64,000 bases of DNA from Arachnia propionica (GTDB lineage Bacteria > Actinomycetota > Actinomycetes > Propionibacteriales > Propionibacteriaceae): the NCBI RefSeq assembly GCF_003859805.1, contig NZ_RQZG01000002.1:124001-188000 (forward strand), given 5' to 3'. A program made the translations under genes and the position numbers. How positions within the stretch are numbered: position 1 is the stretch's first letter; the number at the start of each line of letters is the position of its first letter. Positions 17,526 to 26,676 of this stretch are shown in pieces. The notes beneath the pieces are model-generated. The model worked only from the letters and a program-made list of their open reading frames with translations, was not told where the DNA came from and made no database searches.

Positions 17526-19816
17526 CCGCCCAGTTCCGACTGCTCTCGCCGCTGGCCCACGTCCTGCCCAGCGGCCCCGTCGGCCCCGGCCTGGACGAAC
17601 TCACCGCCTGGGGTGGGGAACCTGCCCGGTTCCTCGTCGCCTGGCGGCTGCCGGCCACCCGAAACTCCCGTGCCGAGGCGTTGTTCCGGCTCGAGATCGA
17701 CGCTCCGGGATGTCGTGTCGAGATCAGCCGTGCGGAGCTGGTGCCGGTGCAGATCCCTCATTTCGAGGGCAACGCCGACGGGTTCGTCGTGGACTCCCCC
17801 ACCCTGCTGCCGGATCCACTGATCCCGGTCACCAGCGCCACGGATGCGTCGCAGGTGACCCTGAGGGCCTCGCATCTCGGTTGGCACTGCCTGCACGTGG
17901 TGCTCTGGCCGAGCTGCGATGCGACGGTGACGGTCACGGGATCGCTCGTCGACGAGTGGAACGGCTCGGTGACCCGGCTCGGCCGCACCGGTGTCCCGCT
18001 CGTCCACGCCCTGGACCGGCTCGAGGTGGCGGGGCCGTCAGTGACGCAGTGGGTGCATCCCGACTGCCTGCTCCACGTCTACGACGTGTCCCCGTTCAGC
18101 GAGGAGCACTGGAGCGCCATCGGTGCCCACCTCAGATGCGCGGCGGAGATGGGGGTCACCGGGACGATCGCCCCGCTGTGGGCTCCGGCCCTCGACACCG
18201 CCGAGGGCAGCTACCGGCCGGACGTGCAGCTCCTGGGGATCACCTGTTCCGCCACCGGTGCGTACACCTTCGACGCGGATCGGGCGCGACGTTTCCTCCT
18301 CCTCATGGTGGAAGCCGGGATGAGGCACGTCGAGACCCCGCCCCTGTTCACCCAGTGGGGAGCGAGGCATGCCCCGCCGATCCGGGTGGCGTACGACGGG
18401 GCCGAGCCCGGGCTGCGGTTCGGCTGGCACACCCCCGCCGACGACGAGGCCTACCTCGCCTTCCTCGACCAGCTGCTCCCCTTCGTCCATGACCTGCTGG
18501 CCGAGTTCCCCCAACTGAAACCCTTCGTCCACATCTCCGACGAGCCTGATTCCTCGACCGCCGAGCGGTTCGCGGCGGTGCGTCGTCGTCTGAAGGAGGC
18601 CCTCGGTGATCTCCCCACCCTGGATGCCCTCTCCGACCCGGGGTTCCGGGACCTCGTCGACGAACCCGTGGTGGCAACCGATGCGGTGTCGAGGTGGCAG
18701 GAGGTCGGGGTGGAGCCGAACTGGGTGTACCACTGCGTGATCCAGGCCGATCTGGCCAACCGGTTCATCGCGATGGAGCCATCACGCATCCGGATGCTCG
18801 GACTGCAGATGTTCACCGCCGGGGCCACCGGATTCCTGCACTGGGGTTTCGACTTCTACTTCCACGCCCTCTCCCGCAACACCCTCGACCCCTGGCAGGA
18901 CACCAGTGCGGGCGGTTGTTTCCCCTCCGGCGACGCCTTCGTCGTCTATCCCGGCCCCGGCCTCGAACCGGTGCGTTCACTGCGCTGGTGGCAGATCCGC
19001 GACGCCTTCCGCGACTGGGCACTGTTCACCCACGCCACCGAACTCCTCGGAAGAGAACGTGTCGTGGCCATGCTCACCCGGGGGCAGCCGATGGACTACA
19101 CCACCTTCCTGGACGCCACCACCTACGAGGAACGTCGGCACGTCCTCATCGAACGACTCACCCTGGAGGAACGGATCGCCGACGACCTCCTCCTCTCACG
19201 CGCCCGTGTGGCGGCCGACCCCACCCTGGAGACCGTGCGGAAGCTGAGCACCGCCCTGCACCAGGCAGCGCAGTTGGCCCTCACCCAGGACCACAGGGAC
19301 GAGGCTGAGGCCTACTACCAGGAGTTCCTCACCCACATCCGCTCCATCCGGGCCCAGGAGGACGGCATCGAGGCCCGAATCGGACTCAGCGTCGCCCTGA
19401 CGGAGTTGGCCACCCTCGCCGAGGAGCGTGAGGACTGGGGAAAGGCCCGGGAGTTCTACATGGAAGTGCTGGAACTCACGCGCACGATCGCTCTCGAGGA
19501 CCCGACCCCGGAGACCCAGCATGACCTGCAGGTGGCCCTCGACGACGTCGGGGACGCGGCGGCAGAGCTGGGCGACTGGGCCAGTGCCGCGACCCACCAC
19601 GGGGAATCGGTGACCATCGCACGGACGGTGTTCGCGTCGCATCCCTCGGAGCAGAGCCAGATCGACCTGGCGGTGGGACTGCGCAATCTCAGCCGTGCGA
19701 CGGCTCACCTGGGTCTGGTGGACGAGGCCCGTCGCCTCGCCGTCGAGGCCCGGGACCTCGCAGCCCCGCTGGGCCGCCCCGACCTCCTGGCCTGGGTCGA
19801 GGAGCTGCTGGAGTGA
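17522..19816 (+). CDS. GH123/DUF4091-like hydrolase fused to a C-terminal TPR domain
   Basis: The 764-residue protein has an N-terminal beta-sandwich region, a TIM-barrel with the GH123-type neighbouring acid pair in HISDEPD (D340, E341), and the conserved GHWG-like segment GFLHWGFDFYFHALS. Known GH123 enzymes are N-acetyl-beta-galactosaminidases. From about residue 570 onward there are three to four TPR-like repeats of roughly 48 residues (QHDLQVALDDVGDAAAELGD, QIDLAVGLRNLSRATAHLGL), a repeat type usually found in signalling ATPases rather than glycosidases. No signal peptide is present. It ends the operon and is followed by a strong hairpin. The function of the fused repeats is unknown; oligomerisation or scaffolding of the pathway are possible. 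Confidence 0.82.
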   Translation: MTAQFRLLSPLAHVLPSGPVGPGLDELTAWGGEPARFLVAWRLPATRNSRAEALFRLEIDAPGCRVEISRAELVPVQIPHFEGNADGFVVDSPTLLPDPLIPVTSATDASQVTLRASHLGWHCLHVVLWPSCDATVTVTGSLVDEWNGSVTRLGRTGVPLVHALDRLEVAGPSVTQWVHPDCLLHVYDVSPFSEEHWSAIGAHLRCAAEMGVTGTIAPLWAPALDTAEGSYRPDVQLLGITCSATGAYTFDADRARRFLLLMVEAGMRHVETPPLFTQWGARHAPPIRVAYDGAEPGLRFGWHTPADDEAYLAFLDQLLPFVHDLLAEFPQLKPFVHISDEPDSSTAERFAAVRRRLKEALGDLPTLDALSDPGFRDLVDEPVVATDAVSRWQEVGVEPNWVYHCVIQADLANRFIAMEPSRIRMLGLQMFTAGATGFLHWGFDFYFHALSRNTLDPWQDTSAGGCFPSGDAFVVYPGPGLEPVRSLRWWQIRDAFRDWALFTHATELLGRERVVAMLTRGQPMDYTTFLDATTYEERRHVLIERLTLEERIADDLLLSRARVAADPTLETVRKLSTALHQAAQLALTQDHRDEAEAYYQEFLTHIRSIRAQEDGIEARIGLSVALTELATLAEEREDWGKAREFYMEVLELTRTIALEDPTPETQHDLQVALDDVGDAAAELGDWASAATHHGESVTIARTVFASHPSEQSQIDLAVGLRNLSRATAHLGLVDEARRLAVEARDLAAPLGRPDLLAWVEELLE

Positions 19817-19820
19817 ACGC

Positions 19821-19862
19821 GGACGACGGGGGTGTGAACCGCTGCTCACACCCCCGTCGTCC
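19821..19862. terminator. Bidirectional terminator hairpin
   Basis: A perfect 17-bp stem (19821-19837 with 19846-19862) with an 8-nt loop separates the end of the plus-strand glycosidase operon from the convergent beta-helix gene whose stop is at 19868. It serves both directions. It lacks a long U tract, as is usual in high-GC actinobacteria. Confidence 0.85.
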
Positions 19863-19867
19863 GGTGC

Positions 19868-21235
19868 TCAGGCGATGACGAACCTGGAGTTCTTGTCGAA
19901 GCCGGTGGCCTCGGACCAGGCGGCGTGCTGCTCGATGAGCTCACCGCGCTGCTGCTGGAGCTTCTGCCCCGCCTTCAGCTGGATGGTGTTGTTGTCGATC
20001 TTCATCTGGGCTCGATTCGACATGTGTCGGTACATGTAGGCGTTGACCGCGTTGAGGAACCGGTTGCCGCTGATGGTGACGTCCATGGGCAGCTCCTCGG
20101 CGTAGGCCAGCAGGTGCACACCACCCTCCTCCGGGTTGCGACGCACCGCCTGACCCCAGCCACCGCCCGCGTTGTGGCAGGTGTTCCCGGTGAAGGTGCA
20201 GTTGCGATGGCCAGCCTCTGGGCCACGATTGGCGCCCCTCGACCACACCTCGAAGGACTGGCTGCAACGGTTGACACTGTTGCCCTTGATGTGGACGTCG
20301 CGCCAGCCGAGGAAGTTGCCCTCCTGGCCTCCCTGGATGGTGAATGCGACATCGTAGACGTCGTAGACCCGGTTGTTCTCGACCAAGACATCGCTGCACC
20401 CGGTCCAGATCTCGATACCATTGCCATATCGCATGGTCGGATCCTCTGGAACCCCCAGATGCTTGCTGCCACCGATGTGATGGACGTGGTTGTCAAGGAT
20501 CCGTACTCCCGAGGCTTTCTCCACATGGATGCCGTGACCGCCGATGCCGATGAAATCAAGCCCTTGGACGGTCGTGTTCGACTTCGGCTGGATCAGCCAG
20601 CCATCAGCGGCCGCCAAGACCCCGTGCCCAGCAGGGTTGTCGGCGCAGTTCACCGTGAGAATCCTCGATTCCGGGTCGGAGTGGAACTCGAACTGGGAAC
20701 GCAGCTCACCGATGGAGAACTTCTTCGCCCCGTAGAACTCCTTGCCGCTGATCCGCAGGAACCCAATGTTGCCCTCTCGTCCGGAACGGGAAGAGGTGTT
20801 TCCACGGTAGTTCCTGGTGTCGCTGAGGTCGATCTGCCACAGGTTGTCCCCGACCTTCGACCAGGCCTGGGCGCGGTCGAGCACCTTGTAGCCCATGATC
20901 ACCGGGTGGGCCCCGGTGCCGTAGGCCCCGATGGTCAGCCGGGCCTCCCCATTGGGTTGGGAAAGCACCGGGATCTCCCCGAAGAAACGCTGTCCGCGCT
21001 GGAACAGCACGGTGTCACCGTGGACGATCTGCCCGTCGGCAAATGCTTTGTTCACCCGATTGATGGTTTTCCAGGCAGCACTCTCCGAGGTACCTGCAGC
21101 ATTGTCATCCCCCTGCAGGGAGACGAAGTAGGTGCGGCGCGACTGCGCACGCGCATCAGCAGGCATTCCGGCCAACAGGGCAACAGCAGGAAGTGCACCT
21201 GCTGCCGCCAGGACACTGCGACGACTCAAGGACAT
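19868..21235 (-). CDS. Tat-exported right-handed parallel beta-helix protein, paralogue 2
   Basis: The 455-residue protein begins MSLSRRSVLAAAGALPAVAL with a twin-arginine signal ending near ADARAQ, so it is exported folded. The mature part starts RTYFVSLQGDDNAAGTSESA and forms a beta-helix with the same blocks as its two paralogues (GYKVLDR, GIGGHGIHV, RYGNGIEIWTG, CSQSFEVWSRG, GGWGQAVRRNPEEGGVHLL). An ATG 12 nt upstream is also in frame, but GGAG lies 6 nt before the chosen one. It is the only one of the three next to the mannosidase operon terminator. Likely acts on an extracellular polysaccharide or glycan; enzyme class not determined. Confidence 0.82.
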   Translation of the reverse strand: MSLSRRSVLAAAGALPAVALLAGMPADARAQSRRTYFVSLQGDDNAAGTSESAAWKTINRVNKAFADGQIVHGDTVLFQRGQRFFGEIPVLSQPNGEARLTIGAYGTGAHPVIMGYKVLDRAQAWSKVGDNLWQIDLSDTRNYRGNTSSRSGREGNIGFLRISGKEFYGAKKFSIGELRSQFEFHSDPESRILTVNCADNPAGHGVLAAADGWLIQPKSNTTVQGLDFIGIGGHGIHVEKASGVRILDNHVHHIGGSKHLGVPEDPTMRYGNGIEIWTGCSDVLVENNRVYDVYDVAFTIQGGQEGNFLGWRDVHIKGNSVNRCSQSFEVWSRGANRGPEAGHRNCTFTGNTCHNAGGGWGQAVRRNPEEGGVHLLAYAEELPMDVTISGNRFLNAVNAYMYRHMSNRAQMKIDNNTIQLKAGQKLQQQRGELIEQHAAWSEATGFDKNSRFVIA

Positions 21236-21272
21236 CCGAAACTCCATTCACGATGTGGGTCCGACAACTCGC

Positions 21273-21284
21273 TGAAACGATTCA
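21273..21284 (-). promoter_or_regulatory. LacI-type operator shared by beta-helix genes
   Basis: TGAAACGATTCA is a CG-centred near-palindrome 38 bp before the start of the gene ending at 19868. The same 12-mer, together with flanking GACAAC-x-CG, occurs 40 bp before the third beta-helix gene. This is the pattern expected for a common LacI-family repressor. Confidence 0.65.
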
Positions 21285-21390
21285 TCAGCGGGTCTTTCGC
21301 CAGCCTAATCGGCCTTGACCAAGGCCTCAACCGCCCCAGCGCCCTCTTTTCAGTCAGCGGTCGAACGCCCCGCCAGAATCGGAGAAATCT

Positions 21391-21473
21391 GCATTTCTTG
21401 ACAGGGATTTGATGCACCATTGACGCATTCTTGATGCCATGTTGACCATGGAATGATGAGGCAGTTCTTGACA
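21391..21473. repeat. Three direct repeats of a GCA(T/G)TTCTTGA motif
   Basis: GCATTTCTTGACA (21391-21403), GCATTCTTGATGC (21425-21437) and GCAGTTCTTGACA (21461-21473) recur at 34 and 36 bp intervals in an AT-richer stretch upstream of the second beta-helix gene. The 389-bp gap 21236-21624 otherwise holds only the operator at 21273 and the hairpin at 21531. The regular spacing suggests cooperative protein binding; this is an inference. Confidence 0.5.
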
Positions 21474-21530
21474 CCGATCAGGGCAATCCTGGCGGATTCT
21501 CGACGACACATCCCCGTCCCTCACATCACA

Positions 21531-21568
21531 AGACCTGGCGGAAGTCCGTCAGGACTCCCGCCAGGTCT
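21531..21568 (-). terminator. Terminator hairpin after third beta-helix gene
   Basis: An 11-bp outer stem (21531-21541 with 21558-21568) encloses a second 5-bp stem, giving one long hairpin 57 nt beyond the stop at 21625. Confidence 0.75.
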
Positions 21569-21624
21569 CCGGCATCCGCCTTTCTCAGACCTCTGCATCC
21601 GCTCGATCAGCGAAGGAGCGAGGT

Positions 21625-23055
21625 TCAGCCGATGACGAACTCGCTGTTGCGGTCGAACCCGGTGTCACGCGACCACTCCTCGTGCTCCTCGATGGTCTGC
21701 CGCTGCTGCTTCATCCACTCCTCCGGGCGATCGGCCTGGATCCGCTGCCCCGGCTTGAGGCGGATGACGTTCTCGTCGATCACGAGGTCGTTCTCCTGCT
21801 CCGGCTGTCGGTACATGTAGGCGTTGAGCGCACCCAGGAACTTGTTCCCGGTCACCTTGAGGTCCATGTGGAGGTCCTCGTTGTAGGACAGGAAGTGCAC
21901 CCCGCCCTCCTCCGGGTTGGAACGCACGGCCTGACCCCAGCCCGTACCGGCATCGGTGCAGACGTTGCCGGTGAAGGAGCAGTTGCGGTACCCCGAGGCA
22001 GGACCGTGGTCGTAGGTGGTCTCCTTGTCCTTCTGCTCGAAGCCGCGCGCCCAGATCTCGAAGGACTGGCTGTTGCGGGTGATCCGGTTGTTGCGGATGT
22101 GCACGTTCTTCCAGCCGGTGCGCCACGGCTCGTTCCACTCGGTGGGACCCAGGATCTGCCCGCCCTGGAGGGTGACACCGACGTCGTAGGCCTCGTAGAT
22201 GATGTTGCCCTTGACCAGGACGTCCTTGGTGTTGATCCAGATCTCCACACCGTTGCCGTAACGGGTGGTTCCGTAGACGTAGCTGCCGCCGATGTCCCGA
22301 ACGCGATTGTCGAGGACCTGGACGCTGTCGGCATCCACGACCTGCACCCCGTGCCCACCGCATCCGATGAGGTCGAGCCCCTCGACGGTCATGCTCGAGC
22401 GGAGCTGCACGAGTCGGCCATCGACGGTGATCCTGAGGTCACGAACCTTCGAGGGGTTGTCCTCACGGTAGACGGTGAGGGTCTTCTGCTCCTCGTCGGA
22501 GTGGAAGTGCCACTCCTCACTGAGCTCCTCCACACTCGTCTTCTTGTGGCCCTGGATGACGCCGTCGACGCGCAGGAAACCGACATCGGCGTTGCGGCCC
22601 TCCTGGGCCATCTTGTTGCCGACGTGGGTGTCGGGATCGCCCAGGTTGATCCGCCACAGGTTCTTGCCCACCTTGGACCACATCTCCGGCTTGTTGAGCA
22701 CCTTGTACCCCATGATCTGGGGTCGCCTGCCACGCCCGTAGGCCCCGAGTGTCAGCCTTCCCCGCCCGTTGAGCTCGGGGATCGAGGACAGCTCACCGTA
22801 GAACCGGTGACCGCTGCGGAACAGCACGGTGGAACCGTAGCCGACCTGACCGTCCTGGAAGGCCTTCTGGAGACGCTCCAGGCTCCTCCAGGCCTGCCGC
22901 TGCGAGGTCCCGGCGGCGTTGTCATTGCCCTTCTCCGACAGGTAGAAGGTGAGATTGGTGCTGGTGTCGGCCGAGGCCACGGGGGCCCCGGACAGGAGAC
23001 TGACCGCAGGCAACGCCAGCGCGCCCGCGAGAACACTACGACGACTGATTTCCAT
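21625..23055 (-). CDS. Tat-exported right-handed parallel beta-helix protein, paralogue 3
   Basis: The 476-residue protein starts MEISRRSVLAGALALPAVSL, a Tat signal with probable cleavage near VASADT. The mature domain begins LTFYLSEKGNDNAAGTSQRQ and repeats the blocks of the other two paralogues (GYKVLNK, GCGGHGVQV, RYGNGVEIWI, NSQSFEIWARG, GWGQAVRSNPEEGGVHFLSY). GGAG lies 7 nt before the ATG. It has its own operator (23095-23106) and its own terminator, so it is a single-gene unit. It is probably secreted or cell-surface associated. Substrate and reaction are unknown. Confidence 0.82.
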   Translation of the reverse strand: MEISRRSVLAGALALPAVSLLSGAPVASADTSTNLTFYLSEKGNDNAAGTSQRQAWRSLERLQKAFQDGQVGYGSTVLFRSGHRFYGELSSIPELNGRGRLTLGAYGRGRRPQIMGYKVLNKPEMWSKVGKNLWRINLGDPDTHVGNKMAQEGRNADVGFLRVDGVIQGHKKTSVEELSEEWHFHSDEEQKTLTVYREDNPSKVRDLRITVDGRLVQLRSSMTVEGLDLIGCGGHGVQVVDADSVQVLDNRVRDIGGSYVYGTTRYGNGVEIWINTKDVLVKGNIIYEAYDVGVTLQGGQILGPTEWNEPWRTGWKNVHIRNNRITRNSQSFEIWARGFEQKDKETTYDHGPASGYRNCSFTGNVCTDAGTGWGQAVRSNPEEGGVHFLSYNEDLHMDLKVTGNKFLGALNAYMYRQPEQENDLVIDENVIRLKPGQRIQADRPEEWMKQQRQTIEEHEEWSRDTGFDRNSEFVIG

Positions 23056-23094
23056 CGTTGGACTCCACTTCGTAGGGGATGTCGGACAACCCGT

Positions 23095-23106
23095 TGAAAC
23101 GATTCA
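23095..23106 (-). promoter_or_regulatory. LacI-type operator, second copy
   Basis: TGAAACGATTCA lies 40 bp before the third beta-helix gene and is identical to the site at 21273-21284. The flanking bases GGACAACCCGT also resemble the first site, so the match extends beyond the palindrome. Confidence 0.65.
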
Positions 23107-23226
23107 CTCCAGGTTGCTTCGGACTCTAATGACCCAGGATCCACCCCACAACCCCCACAACCGTCCGCCATCCAGCCGACTTGCGTCTTGACAGAAGATC
23201 CTCAGGTCCGTCGCCGTGACGGTTCA

Positions 23227-23307
23227 CCCCTCCCTGACCCCTTCATCGATCTCGACCTGCTGCACCCACCGGCGCAACGTCTCCACCCCGACCCCCTCCT
23301 CAAGACA
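23227..23307 (-). pseudogene. Remnant of IS3-family transposase OrfA
   Basis: The minus strand encodes EEGVGVETLRRWVQQVEIDE followed by GVREG, matching the helix-turn-helix end of IS3-family OrfA proteins. Just upstream, MMRHVL in another frame matches the preceding residues (usual pattern RHVA..LGVG-ETLRRWV), so a frameshift has broken it. No OrfB or terminal inverted repeats are seen. It lies in the 507-bp gap 23056-23562, which otherwise holds the operator at 23095, the groEL terminator at 23521, and no gene. Confidence 0.65.
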
Positions 23308-23520
23308 TGGCGCATCATCAGCACCATCCACCGCCCACACACGACATTCGAAATCACCGTCAAAGCCGCCCTCGGGATCATCTTCTCCCCCTGAACAACC
23401 CTCCGGAAGTGCTGCGCGGTGTCGGAGGAACTGGTTGCCAATTCCTCTGCCAACCGTGAACGGCGTCTTGCACAAGGAGGGCTGCACAACGTCCATCGAC
23501 ATGGGTCAAGACGGACGAAC

Positions 23521-23550
23521 GGGCCCCGGGACCGTGCGGTCCCGGGGCCC
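23521..23550 (-). terminator. groES-groEL terminator hairpin
   Basis: A 14-bp perfect GC-rich stem (23521-23534 with 23537-23550) begins 13 nt beyond the groEL stop codon. Confidence 0.85.
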
Positions 23551-23562
23551 TGCGGACAGATC

Positions 23563-25155
<1,593 letters not shown>

Positions 25156-25164
25156 CTACCTCGT

Positions 25165-25461
25165 TCAGCGGGAGACGACAGCGAGGATGTCGCGGGCGTT
25201 CAGCAGCAGGTACTCGGCACCGTCGTACTTGACCTCGGTGCCGCCGTACTTGGAGAAGATCACGACATCACCCTCGGCGACGTCCAGCGGGACGCGGTTG
25301 CCCTTGTCGTCGATGCGGCCGGGGCCGAGAGCCACGACCTTGCCCTCCTGCGGCTTCTCCTTGGCGGTGTCGGGGATGACCAGGCCGGAAGCGGTGGTCT
25401 GCTCGGCCTCGAGCGGCTGGACGAGGACGCGGTCCTCGAGCGGCTTGATCGTGGTTGCCAC
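25165..25461 (-). CDS. groES: Co-chaperonin GroES (10 kDa)
   Basis: The 98-residue protein starts [20 protein letters not shown] and contains the mobile loop ([17 protein letters not shown]) and the roof segment [15 protein letters not shown]. It caps the GroEL cavity. First gene of the groES-groEL operon; two CIRCE elements lie upstream, so HrcA repression and heat induction are expected. Confidence 0.97.
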   Translation of the reverse strand: MATTIKPLEDRVLVQPLEAEQTTASGLVIPDTAKEKPQEGKVVALGPGRIDDKGNRVPLDVAEGDVVIFSKYGGTEVKYDGAEYLLLNARDILAVVSR

Positions 25462-25547
25462 GTCAGGCCCCTTTCTGTGTTCTCCGGCCCGTCGGGCCGG
25501 TCAGTTGTCGGTTTCCGGTCCGGGCGTCGTCGCGGTGCCACCCGGGG

Positions 25548-25574
25548 CTGGCACCCGAGCTGGTCGAGTGCCAG
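25548..25574 (-). promoter_or_regulatory. CIRCE-like element, degenerate second copy
   Basis: CTGGCACCC - 9 bp - GAGTGCCAG matches the CIRCE layout TTAGCACTC-N9-GAGTGCTAA with exact spacing and a few changes. It lies nearer to groES than the first copy. Confidence 0.65.
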
Positions 25575-25593
25575 AACCAAAGCTATACCCCGG

Positions 25594-25620
25594 TTAGCAC
25601 TCAATCAAGTGGAGTGCCAA
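25594..25620 (-). promoter_or_regulatory. CIRCE element (HrcA operator)
   Basis: TTAGCACTC - 9 bp - GAGTGCCAA is the CIRCE consensus with a single change. Minus-strand TTGATT (25603-25608) and TATAGC (25582-25587) are possible promoter hexamers inside and just downstream of it. Confidence 0.93.
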
Positions 25621-25631
25621 AAACACACCCG

Positions 25632-26642
25632 TCATCGCAGGTGCCGCACCGCATCCCATTCGGGATCGGGCTCGACGGTGATCATCGCACCGTGGCCATG
25701 GGCGACCTCCTGCAGCCGCGACTCCACCGGTGTGAGGGGATCGACGAAGCAGTGCCAGAGCACCCGGCCACCGCCGGTCTCCACCGCCTGAAGCATCCCG
25801 TCCCCACCGAGTGCTGCCATGATCTGGTCCTCGAGCCTGCCGTTGAGCTCCAGGTCCTCCTCCCCGGGGAAACCACTGCCGCCGTCGGGGTAGTGGCGGG
25901 TGATCCCGACGTGGGTCTCCCACAACGGATTGACCAGGCTGCTCAGCGGCACCCGGGCGCGGGCCAGCAGCGGGCCGTCGGGGCCTTCCCCCTGGAGACC
26001 CGCCCAGCCCGGTTCTCCGTCCTCCCCCAGGAAGGATCCCCTCAGGTCATCGATGACACGCTGCACCCGGCTCAGCGGCACCGCACCCTCCGGCTCGTCC
26101 TCGAGAGCGTCGACGGCCCCCACCCACAGCTCGATGCGTTCCTCACCGACGGCGACATCCAGCATGAGGAAGGCCAGCTGCAGGCGCAGCGTCTCATCGG
26201 CCTCCGCGAAGCTCGGGTGCCACACCTCGAGATGGACCTTGGTGTGGTCCTCATCGATCACCACCCGGGCGTCATCGAGATCGAGATCGTGACCTGCGAA
26301 ACTCAGCACCCCGCTGCTCTTCGGTGGTTTCAGGTCGGTGTAGGCCCACTGCGCATCGGCAGGCGGTGCCGCCAGCACGACGCGCCGGGCGGTGGCCCGC
26401 AGGGCGGGGTCTCCCCCGGCCGAGACGACCAACACCATGGCCGAGCCGTGGTCGCCCTGCCCGACCTCCCAGGTGAGCCGTTGGTCGACCTGCCCCAGCC
26501 TTTCCGTCAACTCCTCGGCGACCTGCTCGACCTGCTCCCCCGTGGCGACGGCGCGGGCGACCTCGATGCGGTGTTCCTGCCACCAGGACCAGAACCGCTG
26601 CACGGAGTCGGGGAAGGGGATGTGGGATGAGGTGCTTTCCAT
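25632..26642 (-). CDS. Protein of unknown function, possibly DUF695-like
   Basis: The 336-residue acidic cytoplasmic protein has no signal or membrane helix. It starts MESTSSHIPFPDSVQRFWSW and contains FWSWWQEHRIEVARAVATGE, a tryptophan-rich opening like that of DUF695-type proteins, followed by alternating beta segments (SAMVLVVSAGGD, VHLEVWHPSF, GAMITVEPDPEWD). The ATG at 26642 is preferred to the far end of the frame, which would run through the pxpB-C stop; its ribosome site is weak. It lies 34 bp after the pxpB-C gene on the same strand and ends just before the groES promoter region. I do not recognise a function. Confidence 0.6.
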   Translation of the reverse strand: MESTSSHIPFPDSVQRFWSWWQEHRIEVARAVATGEQVEQVAEELTERLGQVDQRLTWEVGQGDHGSAMVLVVSAGGDPALRATARRVVLAAPPADAQWAYTDLKPPKSSGVLSFAGHDLDLDDARVVIDEDHTKVHLEVWHPSFAEADETLRLQLAFLMLDVAVGEERIELWVGAVDALEDEPEGAVPLSRVQRVIDDLRGSFLGEDGEPGWAGLQGEGPDGPLLARARVPLSSLVNPLWETHVGITRHYPDGGSGFPGEEDLELNGRLEDQIMAALGGDGMLQAVETGGGRVLWHCFVDPLTPVESRLQEVAHGHGAMITVEPDPEWDAVRHLR

Positions 26643-26676
26643 GGGAGAGAACCTACAGCCCGGGACTGACAGGATC

